Shown piece by piece: positions 34,585 through 42,700 of a DNA stretch of 64,000 nt. Source of the DNA: Mycobacterium marinum (GTDB lineage Bacteria; Actinomycetota; Actinomycetes; Mycobacteriales; Mycobacteriaceae); assembly GCF_003391395.1 (NCBI RefSeq), contig NZ_CP024190.1, positions 4,898,001 through 4,962,000 on the forward strand, given 5' to 3'. The notes beneath the pieces are model-generated. The model was not told where the DNA came from and did no database searches. It worked only from the letters and a program-made list of their open reading frames with translations. Positions within the stretch are counted from its first letter, which is position 1. Every line of letters begins with the position of its first letter. The position numbers and the translations under genes are program-made.

Positions 34585-35433
34585 ATGAAACCCATTCCGC
34601 GCAGTTTGTTGTTCACACCGGCAACCAATACCCAGCACTACCCGACCGCGGCAGCGGTGCATGCCGAGGCACTCATCCTCGATCTCGAGGACTCGGTGGC
34701 CCCCCGCGACAAGGCGCAGGCTCGCCGGGACGCGCTGAATTTTCTTTGCACCACAACGCCGGCGAAGACGATGGCGGCCATCCGGGTCAATGCCCCCGAT
34801 ACCCTGGATGGCTGGCGGGACCTCACCGCGTTGCTCGACTCTGCGGCCGACCCAGATTTTCTGATGCTCCCAAAGGTGCAGTCCGCGGCCGAGATCGGCC
34901 TGGTCAAACGCCTGCTTCGGCAGTCACAGAAGACAACTCGACTCATCGCGACCGCCGAAAGCGCTGTTGTGGCGGCAAATCCGGACTGCGCGCTCGACCC
35001 GCGCCTGGTCGACGCAGTCATCTTCGGCAGCGCCGACATGGCAGCCGACCTAGGCGCAGAACCGTCCGCCGCCGTTGTGCGACATGCTCGCAGCACCATC
35101 CTCAGCTACGCCGCCGCCGCAAAGATACCGGTCATCGATGCCCCGTTCTTCGACATCGACGACACACCCGGACTGCGCCAGGCCGTCCGCGAGGCCGTCG
35201 CAGAAGGATTCGCCGGGAAGGCGGCAATCCATCCCGATCACGTAGCGCTCATCAATTCCGGATTTCTTCCCGGTCAATCCGAAATCAATTGGGCACGTGA
35301 GGTATTGAAGTCTGCTCAGGCAGGCGCCGGGTCCGTTGGCGGTCGAATGGTGGACGAGGCGATGGCCCGCCGCGCGCGCGGCATCCTTGCCAGAGCTCAG
35401 GGTGTGAACGAGGAGGAACCATGCATGAGCTGA
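34585..35433 (+). CDS. CitE-like acyl-CoA lyase, probable (S)-citramalyl-CoA lyase
   Basis: 282 residues of the HpcH/HpaI/CitE TIM-barrel family. It shows L-I-L-D-L-E-D-S-V (34-36 acidic pair), Arg67 in I-R-V-N-A, Glu115 in A-T-A-E-S-A, Asp141 in F-G-S-A-D-M-A-A-D-L-G and the closing G-K-A-A-I-H-P-D-H. These are the CoA and Mg-binding positions of stand-alone CitE proteins. With a CoA-transferase and a MaoC hydratase next to it, the best fit is cleavage of citramalyl-CoA to pyruvate and acetyl-CoA, the last step of itaconate breakdown (Ccl/RipC). Malyl-CoA lyase activity is the main alternative. It overlaps the next gene by 13 bases. Confidence 0.85.
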   Translation: MKPIPRSLLFTPATNTQHYPTAAAVHAEALILDLEDSVAPRDKAQARRDALNFLCTTTPAKTMAAIRVNAPDTLDGWRDLTALLDSAADPDFLMLPKVQSAAEIGLVKRLLRQSQKTTRLIATAESAVVAANPDCALDPRLVDAVIFGSADMAADLGAEPSAAVVRHARSTILSYAAAAKIPVIDAPFFDIDDTPGLRQAVREAVAEGFAGKAAIHPDHVALINSGFLPGQSEINWAREVLKSAQAGAGSVGGRMVDEAMARRARGILARAQGVNEEEPCMS

Positions 35434-35948
35434 TTTCGGCCTATCGGGAAGTCGCACCCGGCGTGTACCGGGAAACCGCGGGCTTGTACTACGAAGATTT
35501 CGTCGTCGGCGACACTTTCGAGCATCGACCAGGCCGAACGATCACCGACACCGACAACATCTGGATGACCCTGCTGACCATGAATACCCAGCCCGTGCAT
35601 TTCGATGCACGCTATGCGGCAGCTACCGAGTGGCAGAAGATGCTTGTCGATTCCACGTTGACCATCGCGATGCTGACGGGGATGAGTGTTCGGACCGTCA
35701 GCGCCAAGGTGGTTGCCAATCTGGGGTGGGACAACGTTCGCGCCTGCCACCCCGTTTTCGCAGGCGACACGCTTTACGCCAGCTCCACCGTGCTCGCCAA
35801 ACGCGAGTCGAAAAGTCGTCCGAGCCAAGGCATTGTGTCGGTTCAAACCCAAGGGACCAACCAGGACGGAGTCGTCGTGATGACCTTTGAACGCACCATG
35901 CTGATCTACAAACGTGCCGGTTCACCCGCGGGTGAGGCGAATTACTGA
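35421..35948 (+). CDS. MaoC-family hydratase, probable itaconyl-CoA hydratase
   Basis: A 175-residue hotdog protein of the MaoC/hydratase-2 family. The pattern is F-V-V-G-D, R-T-I-T-D-T-D (Asp45), then N-T-Q-P-V-H-F-D (His60), which supplies the Asp-His pair that adds water across an enoyl-CoA double bond. GAGGAGG precedes the ATG, inside the end of the lyase gene. It corresponds in context to Ich/RipB, hydrating itaconyl-CoA to (S)-citramalyl-CoA. Mesaconyl-CoA hydratases are close relatives and cannot be excluded from sequence alone. Confidence 0.85.
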   Translation: MHELISAYREVAPGVYRETAGLYYEDFVVGDTFEHRPGRTITDTDNIWMTLLTMNTQPVHFDARYAAATEWQKMLVDSTLTIAMLTGMSVRTVSAKVVANLGWDNVRACHPVFAGDTLYASSTVLAKRESKSRPSQGIVSVQTQGTNQDGVVVMTFERTMLIYKRAGSPAGEANY

Positions 35949-37285
35949 TGGAAAATTGCGTAGCAGTCAAGGACCACGCCGCCCTATACCGTGCCAAGCT
36001 AACCGATCCCGACACCGCCATACTGGCGGTCACCTCTGGATCGGCGGTGGCAATCGGCCAAGCCGCCTGCCAGCCACCCGCGCTGCTCCAGGCTCTCGCG
36101 GCCCGCGCCGAACGCCGCGAGATCGATCGCGTCCGGCTCTTCTACTACCACGCCGAGCGGCCGATGGCCGATACCGTACTGCGTTACAAATTGATGGGGC
36201 GGCTCCTGCCCAACTCGATGTTCCTGCAAGCCGCCGAGCGAGACTTGATCGCCCACGGCGAACACGACGGACGCAAAGTTGTGCATTTCATTCCGAATTC
36301 GTTCAGCGATGCGGTACGGCTATTCACCGAAACCATCTCTGTCGATACAACTATCGTGACGGTCTCCCCGATGGATGAGCAAGGCTACTTCACGTTCGGA
36401 ACCAACAACGACTACACCAGTTCGGTGGCCCGGCAGGCCCGCCACCTCATCGTCGAGGTGAACCCCAACATGCCACGAGTCTTCGGACACTCGATGCTGC
36501 ACGTCGATGAGGTCGACGCCATCGTCGAAAACGACGCCCCCTTACCCGAGCTGCCGCAACGCCCCATCAGCGAGCTCGATCGGGTCATCGCAACCCATGT
36601 CGCCGCGCTAGTGCCCGAGCAAGCCTGCCTGCAGATCGGCGTGGGTGGACTGCCTCAAGCGGTATGCGAACAGCTAAGAGACCGTAACGATCTTGGTATC
36701 CACTCCGAGGTATTCACCCCTGCGCTGGCCGACCTGGTGCGCCGAGGAGTTGTCACCGGGCGACACAAAGCGATCAATCGGGGAGCAGCCGTCTTCACTT
36801 TCGCGCTCGGCGATCGCAAGACCTACGAATTCATGGACAACAACCCCAAGTTGGAGAGCTACCCCGTCGACTATGTCAACGATCCTGCGGTGATCGCCCG
36901 CAACGACAACGTTGTCTCGGTGAACTCGACGATCGAGATGGACCTAACCGGCGCGTGCAACTCCGAGCATGTCAATGGGCACCAGTTCACCGGCGCGGGC
37001 GGTCAACTGGACTTCGTGCGTGGTGCCTATGCCTCGCGCGGGGGCAAGTCGATCATCGCATTCGCATCGACCACCCGCGGCGGGACGATCAGCAAGATCG
37101 TTCCGCGACTTTCCGGACCTGTAACCACGCCGCGCAACGAAACACACTATGTGGCTACCGAGTTCGGAACCGTCAATCTGAAGGGCCTGTCGAGTTCCGC
37201 CCGCGCCGAGGCGCTGATCGGGCTCGCGCATCCCGACTACCGACCGTGGCTAGCCGAGTGCGCACAACACATGCACCTCATCTAG
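35948..37285 (+). CDS. Class I CoA-transferase, probable itaconate CoA-transferase
   Basis: 445 residues of the acetyl-CoA hydrolase / 4-hydroxybutyrate CoA-transferase family. The catalytic Glu254 lies in G-I-H-S-E-V-F, preceded by the glycine-rich Q-I-G-V-G-G-L-P. A C-terminal T-E-F-G-T-V-N-L-K-G motif completes the family pattern. Its start shares one base with the hydratase stop (TGATG). In itaconate operons this enzyme (Ict/RipA) moves CoA from succinyl-CoA or another donor to itaconate. Other C4/C5 acids such as 4-hydroxybutyrate are possible substrates. Confidence 0.87.
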   Translation: MENCVAVKDHAALYRAKLTDPDTAILAVTSGSAVAIGQAACQPPALLQALAARAERREIDRVRLFYYHAERPMADTVLRYKLMGRLLPNSMFLQAAERDLIAHGEHDGRKVVHFIPNSFSDAVRLFTETISVDTTIVTVSPMDEQGYFTFGTNNDYTSSVARQARHLIVEVNPNMPRVFGHSMLHVDEVDAIVENDAPLPELPQRPISELDRVIATHVAALVPEQACLQIGVGGLPQAVCEQLRDRNDLGIHSEVFTPALADLVRRGVVTGRHKAINRGAAVFTFALGDRKTYEFMDNNPKLESYPVDYVNDPAVIARNDNVVSVNSTIEMDLTGACNSEHVNGHQFTGAGGQLDFVRGAYASRGGKSIIAFASTTRGGTISKIVPRLSGPVTTPRNETHYVATEFGTVNLKGLSSSARAEALIGLAHPDYRPWLAECAQHMHLI

Positions 37286-37302
37286 AAGGGAACCTTGCAC
37301 CG

Positions 37303-38478
37303 ATGATGAACAACGACAGCCCGGACAGCCAGCTTGATGAGGACGAGGCCATGCTGGTGGCTACCGTGCGGGCCTTCATCGACCGCGACGTGAAGCCCAG
37401 CGTGCGCGAGGTCGAACACGCCAACACCTACCCGCAGGCCTGGATCGAACAGATGAAGCGCATCGGCATCTACGGGCTGGCCATCGGGGAAGCCTACGGC
37501 GGATCGCCGGTGTCGATGCCGTGCTACGTCCAGGTCACCCAGGAGCTGGCCCGCGGATGGATGAGCCTGGCCGGCGCCATGGGCGGACACACCGTGGTGG
37601 CCAAGCTGCTGATGCTCTTTGGCACCGACGAACAAAAGTCCACCTACCTACCAGCCATGGCCACCGGCGAACTGCGCGCCACCATGGCCCTGACCGAACC
37701 CGGCGGCGGTTCAGACCTCCAGAACATGTCCACCACCGCGATGGCTGACGGACCCGACCAGCTGCTGATCACCGGCGCCAAGACCTGGATCAGCAACGCC
37801 CGCCGCAGCGGGCTGATCGCCCTGCTGTGCAAGACCGATCCCCACGCCGCACCCCGCCACCACGGCATCTCGATCGTGCTCGTCGAACCGGGCCCCGGCC
37901 TGAACATCTCAGCTGACCTGCCCAAACTGGGATACAAGGGCGTGGAAGCCTGCGAACTGTCCTTCGACAACTACCGGGCACCGACCTCTGCGATATTGGG
38001 AGGCCAACCAGGTCAAGGGTTTTCACAAATGATGAAAGGACTCGAAACCGGCCGCATCCAGGTCGCCGCCCGCGCCCTGGGCGTGGCCAGCGCAGCACTC
38101 GACGACGCCCTGGCCTACGCCCAGCAACGGCACAGCTTCGGCCAACCGATCTGGAAACACCAAGCCATCGGAAACTACTTGGCCGACATGGCAACCAAAC
38201 TCACCGCCGCCCGCCAACTCACCCACTACGCCGCCCAACGCTACGACAGCGGCCAGCGATGCGACATGGAGGCCGGCATGGCCAAACTCTTCGCCTCCGA
38301 AACCGCCATGGAAATCGCGCTCAACGCCGTCCGAATCCACGGCGGCTATGGCTATTCCACCGAATACGACGTCGAACGCTACTTCCGCGACGCACCCCTG
38401 ATGATCGTCGGCGAAGGCACCAACGAAATCCAGCGCAACGTGATCGCCAGACAACTGATAGCCCGCGGCGGAATCTAA
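37303..38478 (+). CDS. Acyl-CoA dehydrogenase
   Basis: 391 residues of FAD-dependent acyl-CoA dehydrogenase. It shows the FAD segment M-A-L-T-E-P-G-G-G-S-D, the acyl-CoA helix region and a C-terminal V-R-I-H-G-G-Y-G-Y with the catalytic base Glu expected in V-G-E-G-T-N-E-I-Q. AAGGG lies upstream of the ATG. It is the last gene of the operon, 17 bases after the CoA-transferase. Itaconate clusters in Pseudomonas also contain such a gene, which may feed related C5 acids (for example methylsuccinyl-CoA) into the pathway; that role is an inference here. Confidence 0.9.
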   Translation: MMNNDSPDSQLDEDEAMLVATVRAFIDRDVKPSVREVEHANTYPQAWIEQMKRIGIYGLAIGEAYGGSPVSMPCYVQVTQELARGWMSLAGAMGGHTVVAKLLMLFGTDEQKSTYLPAMATGELRATMALTEPGGGSDLQNMSTTAMADGPDQLLITGAKTWISNARRSGLIALLCKTDPHAAPRHHGISIVLVEPGPGLNISADLPKLGYKGVEACELSFDNYRAPTSAILGGQPGQGFSQMMKGLETGRIQVAARALGVASAALDDALAYAQQRHSFGQPIWKHQAIGNYLADMATKLTAARQLTHYAAQRYDSGQRCDMEAGMAKLFASETAMEIALNAVRIHGGYGYSTEYDVERYFRDAPLMIVGEGTNEIQRNVIARQLIARGGI

Positions 38479-38509
38479 CCGCCGCCGGGCGTCATCAGCG
38501 GCCCGTTGT

Positions 38510-39484
38510 TCATCGCGCCCAGTGTTGGGCTTCCCGAGGCGAGTCGACCAGCACGGCGTCGAGTCCGACCTTCTTGGCGAGCTGGTAGTCGTCGGCAGTC
38601 TTGACGGCGAAGCCCATGACGTTCATTGGGGATCCCGACTTGAAGCACTCGACGGCGGCCGGGTCCCATAGCTGCGCGTCCACCTTTGAGGTCCCAACGC
38701 CCAACGTGAATTCTTCGGTGATCGTGATGCTCCGGTGCAACTCAAAGCCGGCCCACTTGCCAGGATCCGGCGCTGGGTCACAGTGATGGTTCAGCGCCAT
38801 GGCGAGAAGTCGCTGGCGGGTGATGTCACGGCTTTCGGCAACTCGCAGATGCTGGTGAGCCGCTGCCTCGGTGATGGTCGCATCGGTGGAGTAGACGGTC
38901 GCCCGTTCTGCCGCGCCGGTCTGGTTCAGCACCCGCGCGACCGCCGATACCACCGGCTGTGCGGGAGTCTGCTTGAGATCCAGAAACAGCGCGATGTCTG
39001 GCGGGACCGCGGAGATTGCCTGTTCGAGCGTGGGTATGGGCGTAGGCCGCTGCCGGTAGGGATAGCCGTCGACGCCCGGCTCGGTGAAATTCCAGCCCGC
39101 GTTGAGCTGCTGTAACTGCCCGGCGGTCTTGGAATTCACTGGTCCCGCTCCGTCGGTCAACGTCGCCAGATCACTCGGCCGGTACAACACCGCCACCTCA
39201 TCCTCGCTGGCCTGCACGGTCAGCCACACACCGTCGACACCGGATGAAACCGCGTTCGTTATCGCTAGCAGGGTGTTTTCCGGGAAGTCGGCCGCGCCCG
39301 CGCGATGGGCGATGATCATCGGCCCAGAGGCCGCAGTGGACGGCGCCGCCCCTGCCACGCAGCAAGCGCCTCCCAGCACGGCAACCGCCGCGACCGCACC
39401 CAAAATTGCCGATCTCAATCGTCGAATCCCTTCACGAGTCCCCGCCCTACAGCGCCACATCGCTGCGCAGCGAGGGTCAACCAT
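38510..39484 (-). CDS. Exported glycerophosphodiester phosphodiesterase-like protein with altered active site
   Basis: 324 residues with a signal or anchor segment (about 25-50), then a GDPD TIM barrel. H60-R61 and E69-N-T match the family. The usual E-x-D metal pair in strand 2 reads W87-L-T89, and the His of the H-D motif is Tyr101 (V-L-Y-R-P-S-D-L). These substitutions remove metal ligands, so the protein may be inactive as a diesterase or use another chemistry. I recall Rv2277c of M. tuberculosis as a similar protein. It is convergent with the dehydrogenase gene. Confidence 0.8.
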   Translation of the reverse strand: MVDPRCAAMWRCRAGTREGIRRLRSAILGAVAAVAVLGGACCVAGAAPSTAASGPMIIAHRAGAADFPENTLLAITNAVSSGVDGVWLTVQASEDEVAVLYRPSDLATLTDGAGPVNSKTAGQLQQLNAGWNFTEPGVDGYPYRQRPTPIPTLEQAISAVPPDIALFLDLKQTPAQPVVSAVARVLNQTGAAERATVYSTDATITEAAAHQHLRVAESRDITRQRLLAMALNHHCDPAPDPGKWAGFELHRSITITEEFTLGVGTSKVDAQLWDPAAVECFKSGSPMNVMGFAVKTADDYQLAKKVGLDAVLVDSPREAQHWAR

Positions 39485-39619
39485 GCGCGGTCATTGTGAC
39501 CAAAGTAACTGCCCGACAGCGCATCTGCCCGGACCGGACCGCTCTTCGAGCCATACCCTAGCTGCCGGATGGAAACGGTGACACAGTCCGCTCCCGCAAT
39601 GGGTTTGGGTTCAGTGCTG

Positions 39620-40036
39620 TTATCGCAGTGCGATGCGTGTTTGGGTTTGGGCCACCCCTGCGGCGGCTTTCAGCCTGCGCAGGAGGCGATCTAGGTCGGC
39701 GGTGTCGCGAACCCGGATGTGCAGGAGGTAGTCATAAGGCCCGGTTACGTGGACAGCGTCGCTGATGGTGGGGTCCTTGGCCGCCCATGCCAGAAACTGG
39801 TCGCCGTCCTGTTCTGATCGAAGACGCACGTCGACGAATGCCTCGATTCCTCCGCTCGGAGCCTTTTCTGCGGCGAGCACTGCCCGGTAGCCGAGGATGA
39901 CGCCGGTGGTCTCTAGCCGTCGGACTCTTGCCCCGACGGCGTTCGTGCTCAGTCCGATGACGCGCCCCATGGCACTGAAAGATGCTCTGCCATCCCGGCC
40001 CAGGATCTCGACAATTTCACTGTCAATGTCGTCCAT
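39620..40036 (-). CDS. Lrp/AsnC-family regulator
   Basis: 138 residues: an N-terminal helix-turn-helix (S-F-S-A-M-G-R-V-I-G-L-S-T-N-A-V) and a C-terminal RAM ligand-binding domain (V-T-G-P-Y-D-Y-L-L-H-I-R-V). Such proteins sense amino acids as octamers. It is divergent from a LysE exporter gene 71 bases away, so it very likely controls export of an amino acid, as other Lrp-type regulators do for their adjacent exporter genes. Confidence 0.92.
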   Translation of the reverse strand: MDDIDSEIVEILGRDGRASFSAMGRVIGLSTNAVGARVRRLETTGVILGYRAVLAAEKAPSGGIEAFVDVRLRSEQDGDQFLAWAAKDPTISDAVHVTGPYDYLLHIRVRDTADLDRLLRRLKAAAGVAQTQTRIALR

Positions 40037-40107
40037 ACTGAGAATTTACTGGCTGAGCTGAGACATTTGTCATCGCAAGGTTGGACTCGGCGCGATAGTG
40101 GGTAGCC

Positions 40108-40740
40108 ATGTCAGCTGTTGCGGGGATCGCCTCGGCGTTCGGAGTCGGACTGGCCGCCGGGCTTGGCGTCGCGGTGCCGTTAGGCGCGATTGGCGTGCTG
40201 CTGCTACGAGAGGGAGTCGAGCGAGGAGTTCGTCGCGCCGCGGTGGCGGCGGCCGCGGTGTCGTGTGTCGATGTGACGTATTGCGCCGCAGCGATGCTGG
40301 TCGGACGTTTTGCGGGGCCGGCGGTCGAAGGCTTGGGCTCCTGGCCCGAAGTCATCGGCGCACTCCTGCTGGTTGTGGTGGCCGCGGCGGGAATCGCGCG
40401 GGGGTTGCGGCGTTGCGAGCCGGCGGCTCAGCACTGGCAATCACCGCGCTCTGGCAATCGATTCGCGTTCTTTTTTGGCCTGACCGCGATCAACCCCGTG
40501 ACGTTGGTCTATTTCACCGCGATAGCCGCCACGCTGGAACAGTCGCTGGGGGGCGGCGCGGCGATCGCCGTTGTCGCCGGCGTCGGGCTGGCGTCACTGC
40601 TGTGGCAGTTGTTGCTGGTCTGGATCGGTGCGGTCGTTGGCGCTGGTAGCACCGCGCGCACCCGGCGCCTGACCATCCTGGTGGGTAACGTCGTCGTCGG
40701 CGCCCTCGGGGTAGTCATGCTGGCCTCCGCGGCCCGGTAA
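40108..40740 (+). CDS. LysE-family amino-acid exporter
   Basis: A 210-residue inner-membrane protein with about six hydrophobic helices. The family signature is N-terminal G-V-A-V-P-L-G-A-I-G-V-L-L-L-R-E and A-I-N-P-V-T-L-V-Y-F in the middle. It exports amino acids or related metabolites. Paired with the divergent Lrp regulator. Confidence 0.92.
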   Translation: MSAVAGIASAFGVGLAAGLGVAVPLGAIGVLLLREGVERGVRRAAVAAAAVSCVDVTYCAAAMLVGRFAGPAVEGLGSWPEVIGALLLVVVAAAGIARGLRRCEPAAQHWQSPRSGNRFAFFFGLTAINPVTLVYFTAIAATLEQSLGGGAAIAVVAGVGLASLLWQLLLVWIGAVVGAGSTARTRRLTILVGNVVVGALGVVMLASAAR

Positions 40741-40779
40741 TGCCTCACCGGCCGGCGCCACACGGACAAACCGACCGAC

Positions 40780-40809
40780 GATGTCCACTGATGTCCACGG
40801 ATGTCCACG
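40780..40809. repeat. Three tandem 10-base repeats GATGTCCAC(T/G)
   Basis: GATGTCCACT, GATGTCCACG and GATGTCCACG follow one another at 40780-40809, just past the 3' end of the VOC gene on the opposite strand. The exact 10-base period matches one DNA turn. The role is unknown. Confidence 0.6.
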
Positions 40810-40818
40810 GACGAATCG

Positions 40819-41238
40819 TCAAACGCCAGTGAGCCGTTGGTCCGGCCCGCCATCAGCGTCCAGGTAGTTCGACAGTTCGACGAGGTTATTGTCGGGGTCG
40901 CGCACATACACACTGATGATCGGCCCACAGGCGCCGGTTCGCTGCACCGGCCCGTCCACGATCGGCACTCCCGCCGCGTGCAGTTGCGCCGCGACCGCGT
41001 CCATCGGATCCTCCACGATCAGACAGAGATCGGCGCTTCCGGGGGTGGGACGCTGGGCTTTCGGCTCGAACTCGGCGCCCCGCTGGTGCAGGTTGATCTT
41101 CGACCAGCCAAATCGCAGCGCTCTACGCCCGCCGCCAAACGTTTCCTGCTCCATGCCGAGCACCCGCGTGTAAAACCTGATGGTGGCGTCGATGTCGGCA
41201 ACCGTGAGCACTAGGTGGTCGAGGCGGTGAATCTTCAT
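40819..41238 (-). CDS. VOC-family protein (GLOD5-like)
   Basis: A 139-residue VOC domain beginning L-D-H-L-V-L-T-V-A-D-I and ending S-V-Y-V-R-D-P-D-N-N-L-V-E-L-S. His and Glu ligand positions are present in both halves. The pattern resembles GLOD5 / bleomycin-resistance-like proteins of unknown substrate. It is monocistronic, facing away from the 1.46-kb non-coding stretch. Confidence 0.88.
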   Translation of the reverse strand: MKIHRLDHLVLTVADIDATIRFYTRVLGMEQETFGGGRRALRFGWSKINLHQRGAEFEPKAQRPTPGSADLCLIVEDPMDAVAAQLHAAGVPIVDGPVQRTGACGPIISVYVRDPDNNLVELSNYLDADGGPDQRLTGV

Positions 41239-42700
41239 GGCTTCCCTATCCGTCTGTGCCGACTGTTACTCGGCAGGCCCCGAGGGGGGACGGGACACGG
41301 CGCACGGAGCACGGCTGGCGGCGCGGTGCGGGTGCGATGTGACGGCCCAACTCGAGGGCGCGCCTAGCACCCGGTGCAACGCCGACGATGTCGCCCGCAA
41401 TCGGCCCTGTCGACCACATTGGGTAATGCAACCCACAGTATGGCAACGGACTCCTCCGGCCACCCGCCCGTCTGGCCGGCATGTCCGGCACGCCCCCGGC
41501 ATCGTTTGGGCACCGGGTAGCCCGCAGAGGCCGCGAACTCACCCGCCAGCGAGCCACGGCCGGCACGGAGCAAAGCTGCACCCCAACCCTTTTCGGCACG
41601 ACGACGCGGCGCAGCGGCGACAGCCCGGATGGGTTTGCTGCATTCATATCATTCACACATACATCGCTAGCAGCTCTCAGGATCTGTGTCCCATGGCAAC
41701 ATTTGCCTGCGAGTCACGCCGCACCGCCTAATGTGATCTTGATCGCTGATCTTCTGGCCAGCAGCGACGGTAACTGCACCTGGGTGAAACCCAGGCCTCG
41801 CGCGAGGCCCGCAAGGCCGGGACTCCATTGCAGCCCAGCACGTCGCAAACCCGTCCCACCATGCAGAACTGCCGCAATGGCTTGGTGGCAAACCGCCACG
41901 GATATCGGGCACCTCGGCACGTACACTCCAAAGCCTTTCGAGTTTCCGGTTGCTCGCGGAACCCGCTAAACGCGAACCACAGCTGCAGCAATTCGCAATG
42001 GTATTCGCCGCGAGAATTCGCGACATTTATACACCAGAGATCGATAATCGTTAATAGTTCGATGCCATTAATAGTGTGCCGCGAAACTCTGTCGACCCAA
42101 ATACCGAGACGGACGTCAGCCGCGGACACTTTCCCCATCCACAAAGGTATTGCGGACCATTCCGGCATCGGCCGAGTCGCCCAGCGCACGCGACGCCCGG
42201 GTAACTGGGACGGTCGTACAGCGCAACTCCGCCACCGGCCGCTAGCGTGACGCCGAGGCGGCTCGGCCGAGGACGCTTCCCCAGGCCGCTGCGCCGGCCC
42301 CACGAACGCACGCTGGCCGTGAAGCCGCCGCGAGAAGCGGCCCCACCAGCGCCTAAATCAACTCTATAGCAACATATCTCGCGCGCGCGACGGCCATAGC
42401 TGATGTATCGCCTCGAGGCGGATACCGATTCCGATACGCCCGCCAATGCCCCGCGGAGCGGTTGCCAGCGCCCGGGTCCAGCAAATCCGACACGACACTC
42501 AGCGAAGTCACAGCAAGGCACCTGGCAACCGAAGCCCATCGAGTTGATCACCAAGCCGAGGACGATGCCAGCTTCAGGATCGTCAACAAAAAAATCGTTG
42601 ACATCTGCCGGAATCAGGATTACTAAGAAAGGCCAAGCCTGTAATTCAATCCGCGCATGCGGTGTGCGCGGAATCGACAACCGTTGGGCAGGTAGTAGCC
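41239..42700 (+). promoter_or_regulatory. Long non-coding leader upstream of espA-like gene
   Basis: No reading frame here has credible protein character on either strand; the open frames are Arg/Pro/Cys-rich without known motifs. Local AT-rich patches occur (about 41640-41710 and 42000-42080). In M. tuberculosis the espACD operon also has an unusually long upstream region bound by EspR, Lsr2, PhoP and others (known). This stretch probably plays the same role. Confidence 0.55.
41779..41809. other. Stacked palindromes in the espA leader
   Basis: CCTGGGT-GAA-ACCCAGG (41779-41795) is directly joined to the 16-base perfect palindrome GGCCTCGCGCGAGGCC (41794-41809). They could form alternative hairpins in RNA or a dimeric protein site in DNA. 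Confidence 0.5.

Noticed and set aside
34638..35099. 153-residue minus-strand frame opposite the CitE-like gene
   Set aside because: Ala/Ser/Arg-rich shadow; the plus-strand protein has all CitE family motifs.
41246..41656. 136-residue minus-strand frame
   Set aside because: Composition and lack of any domain or start signal argue against a gene; overlapping frames on both strands are equally open.
42051..42680. 209-residue minus-strand frame in the espA leader
   Set aside because: Cys/Arg/Gly-rich without hydrophobic core, motif or ribosome site; more likely chance in non-coding DNA.
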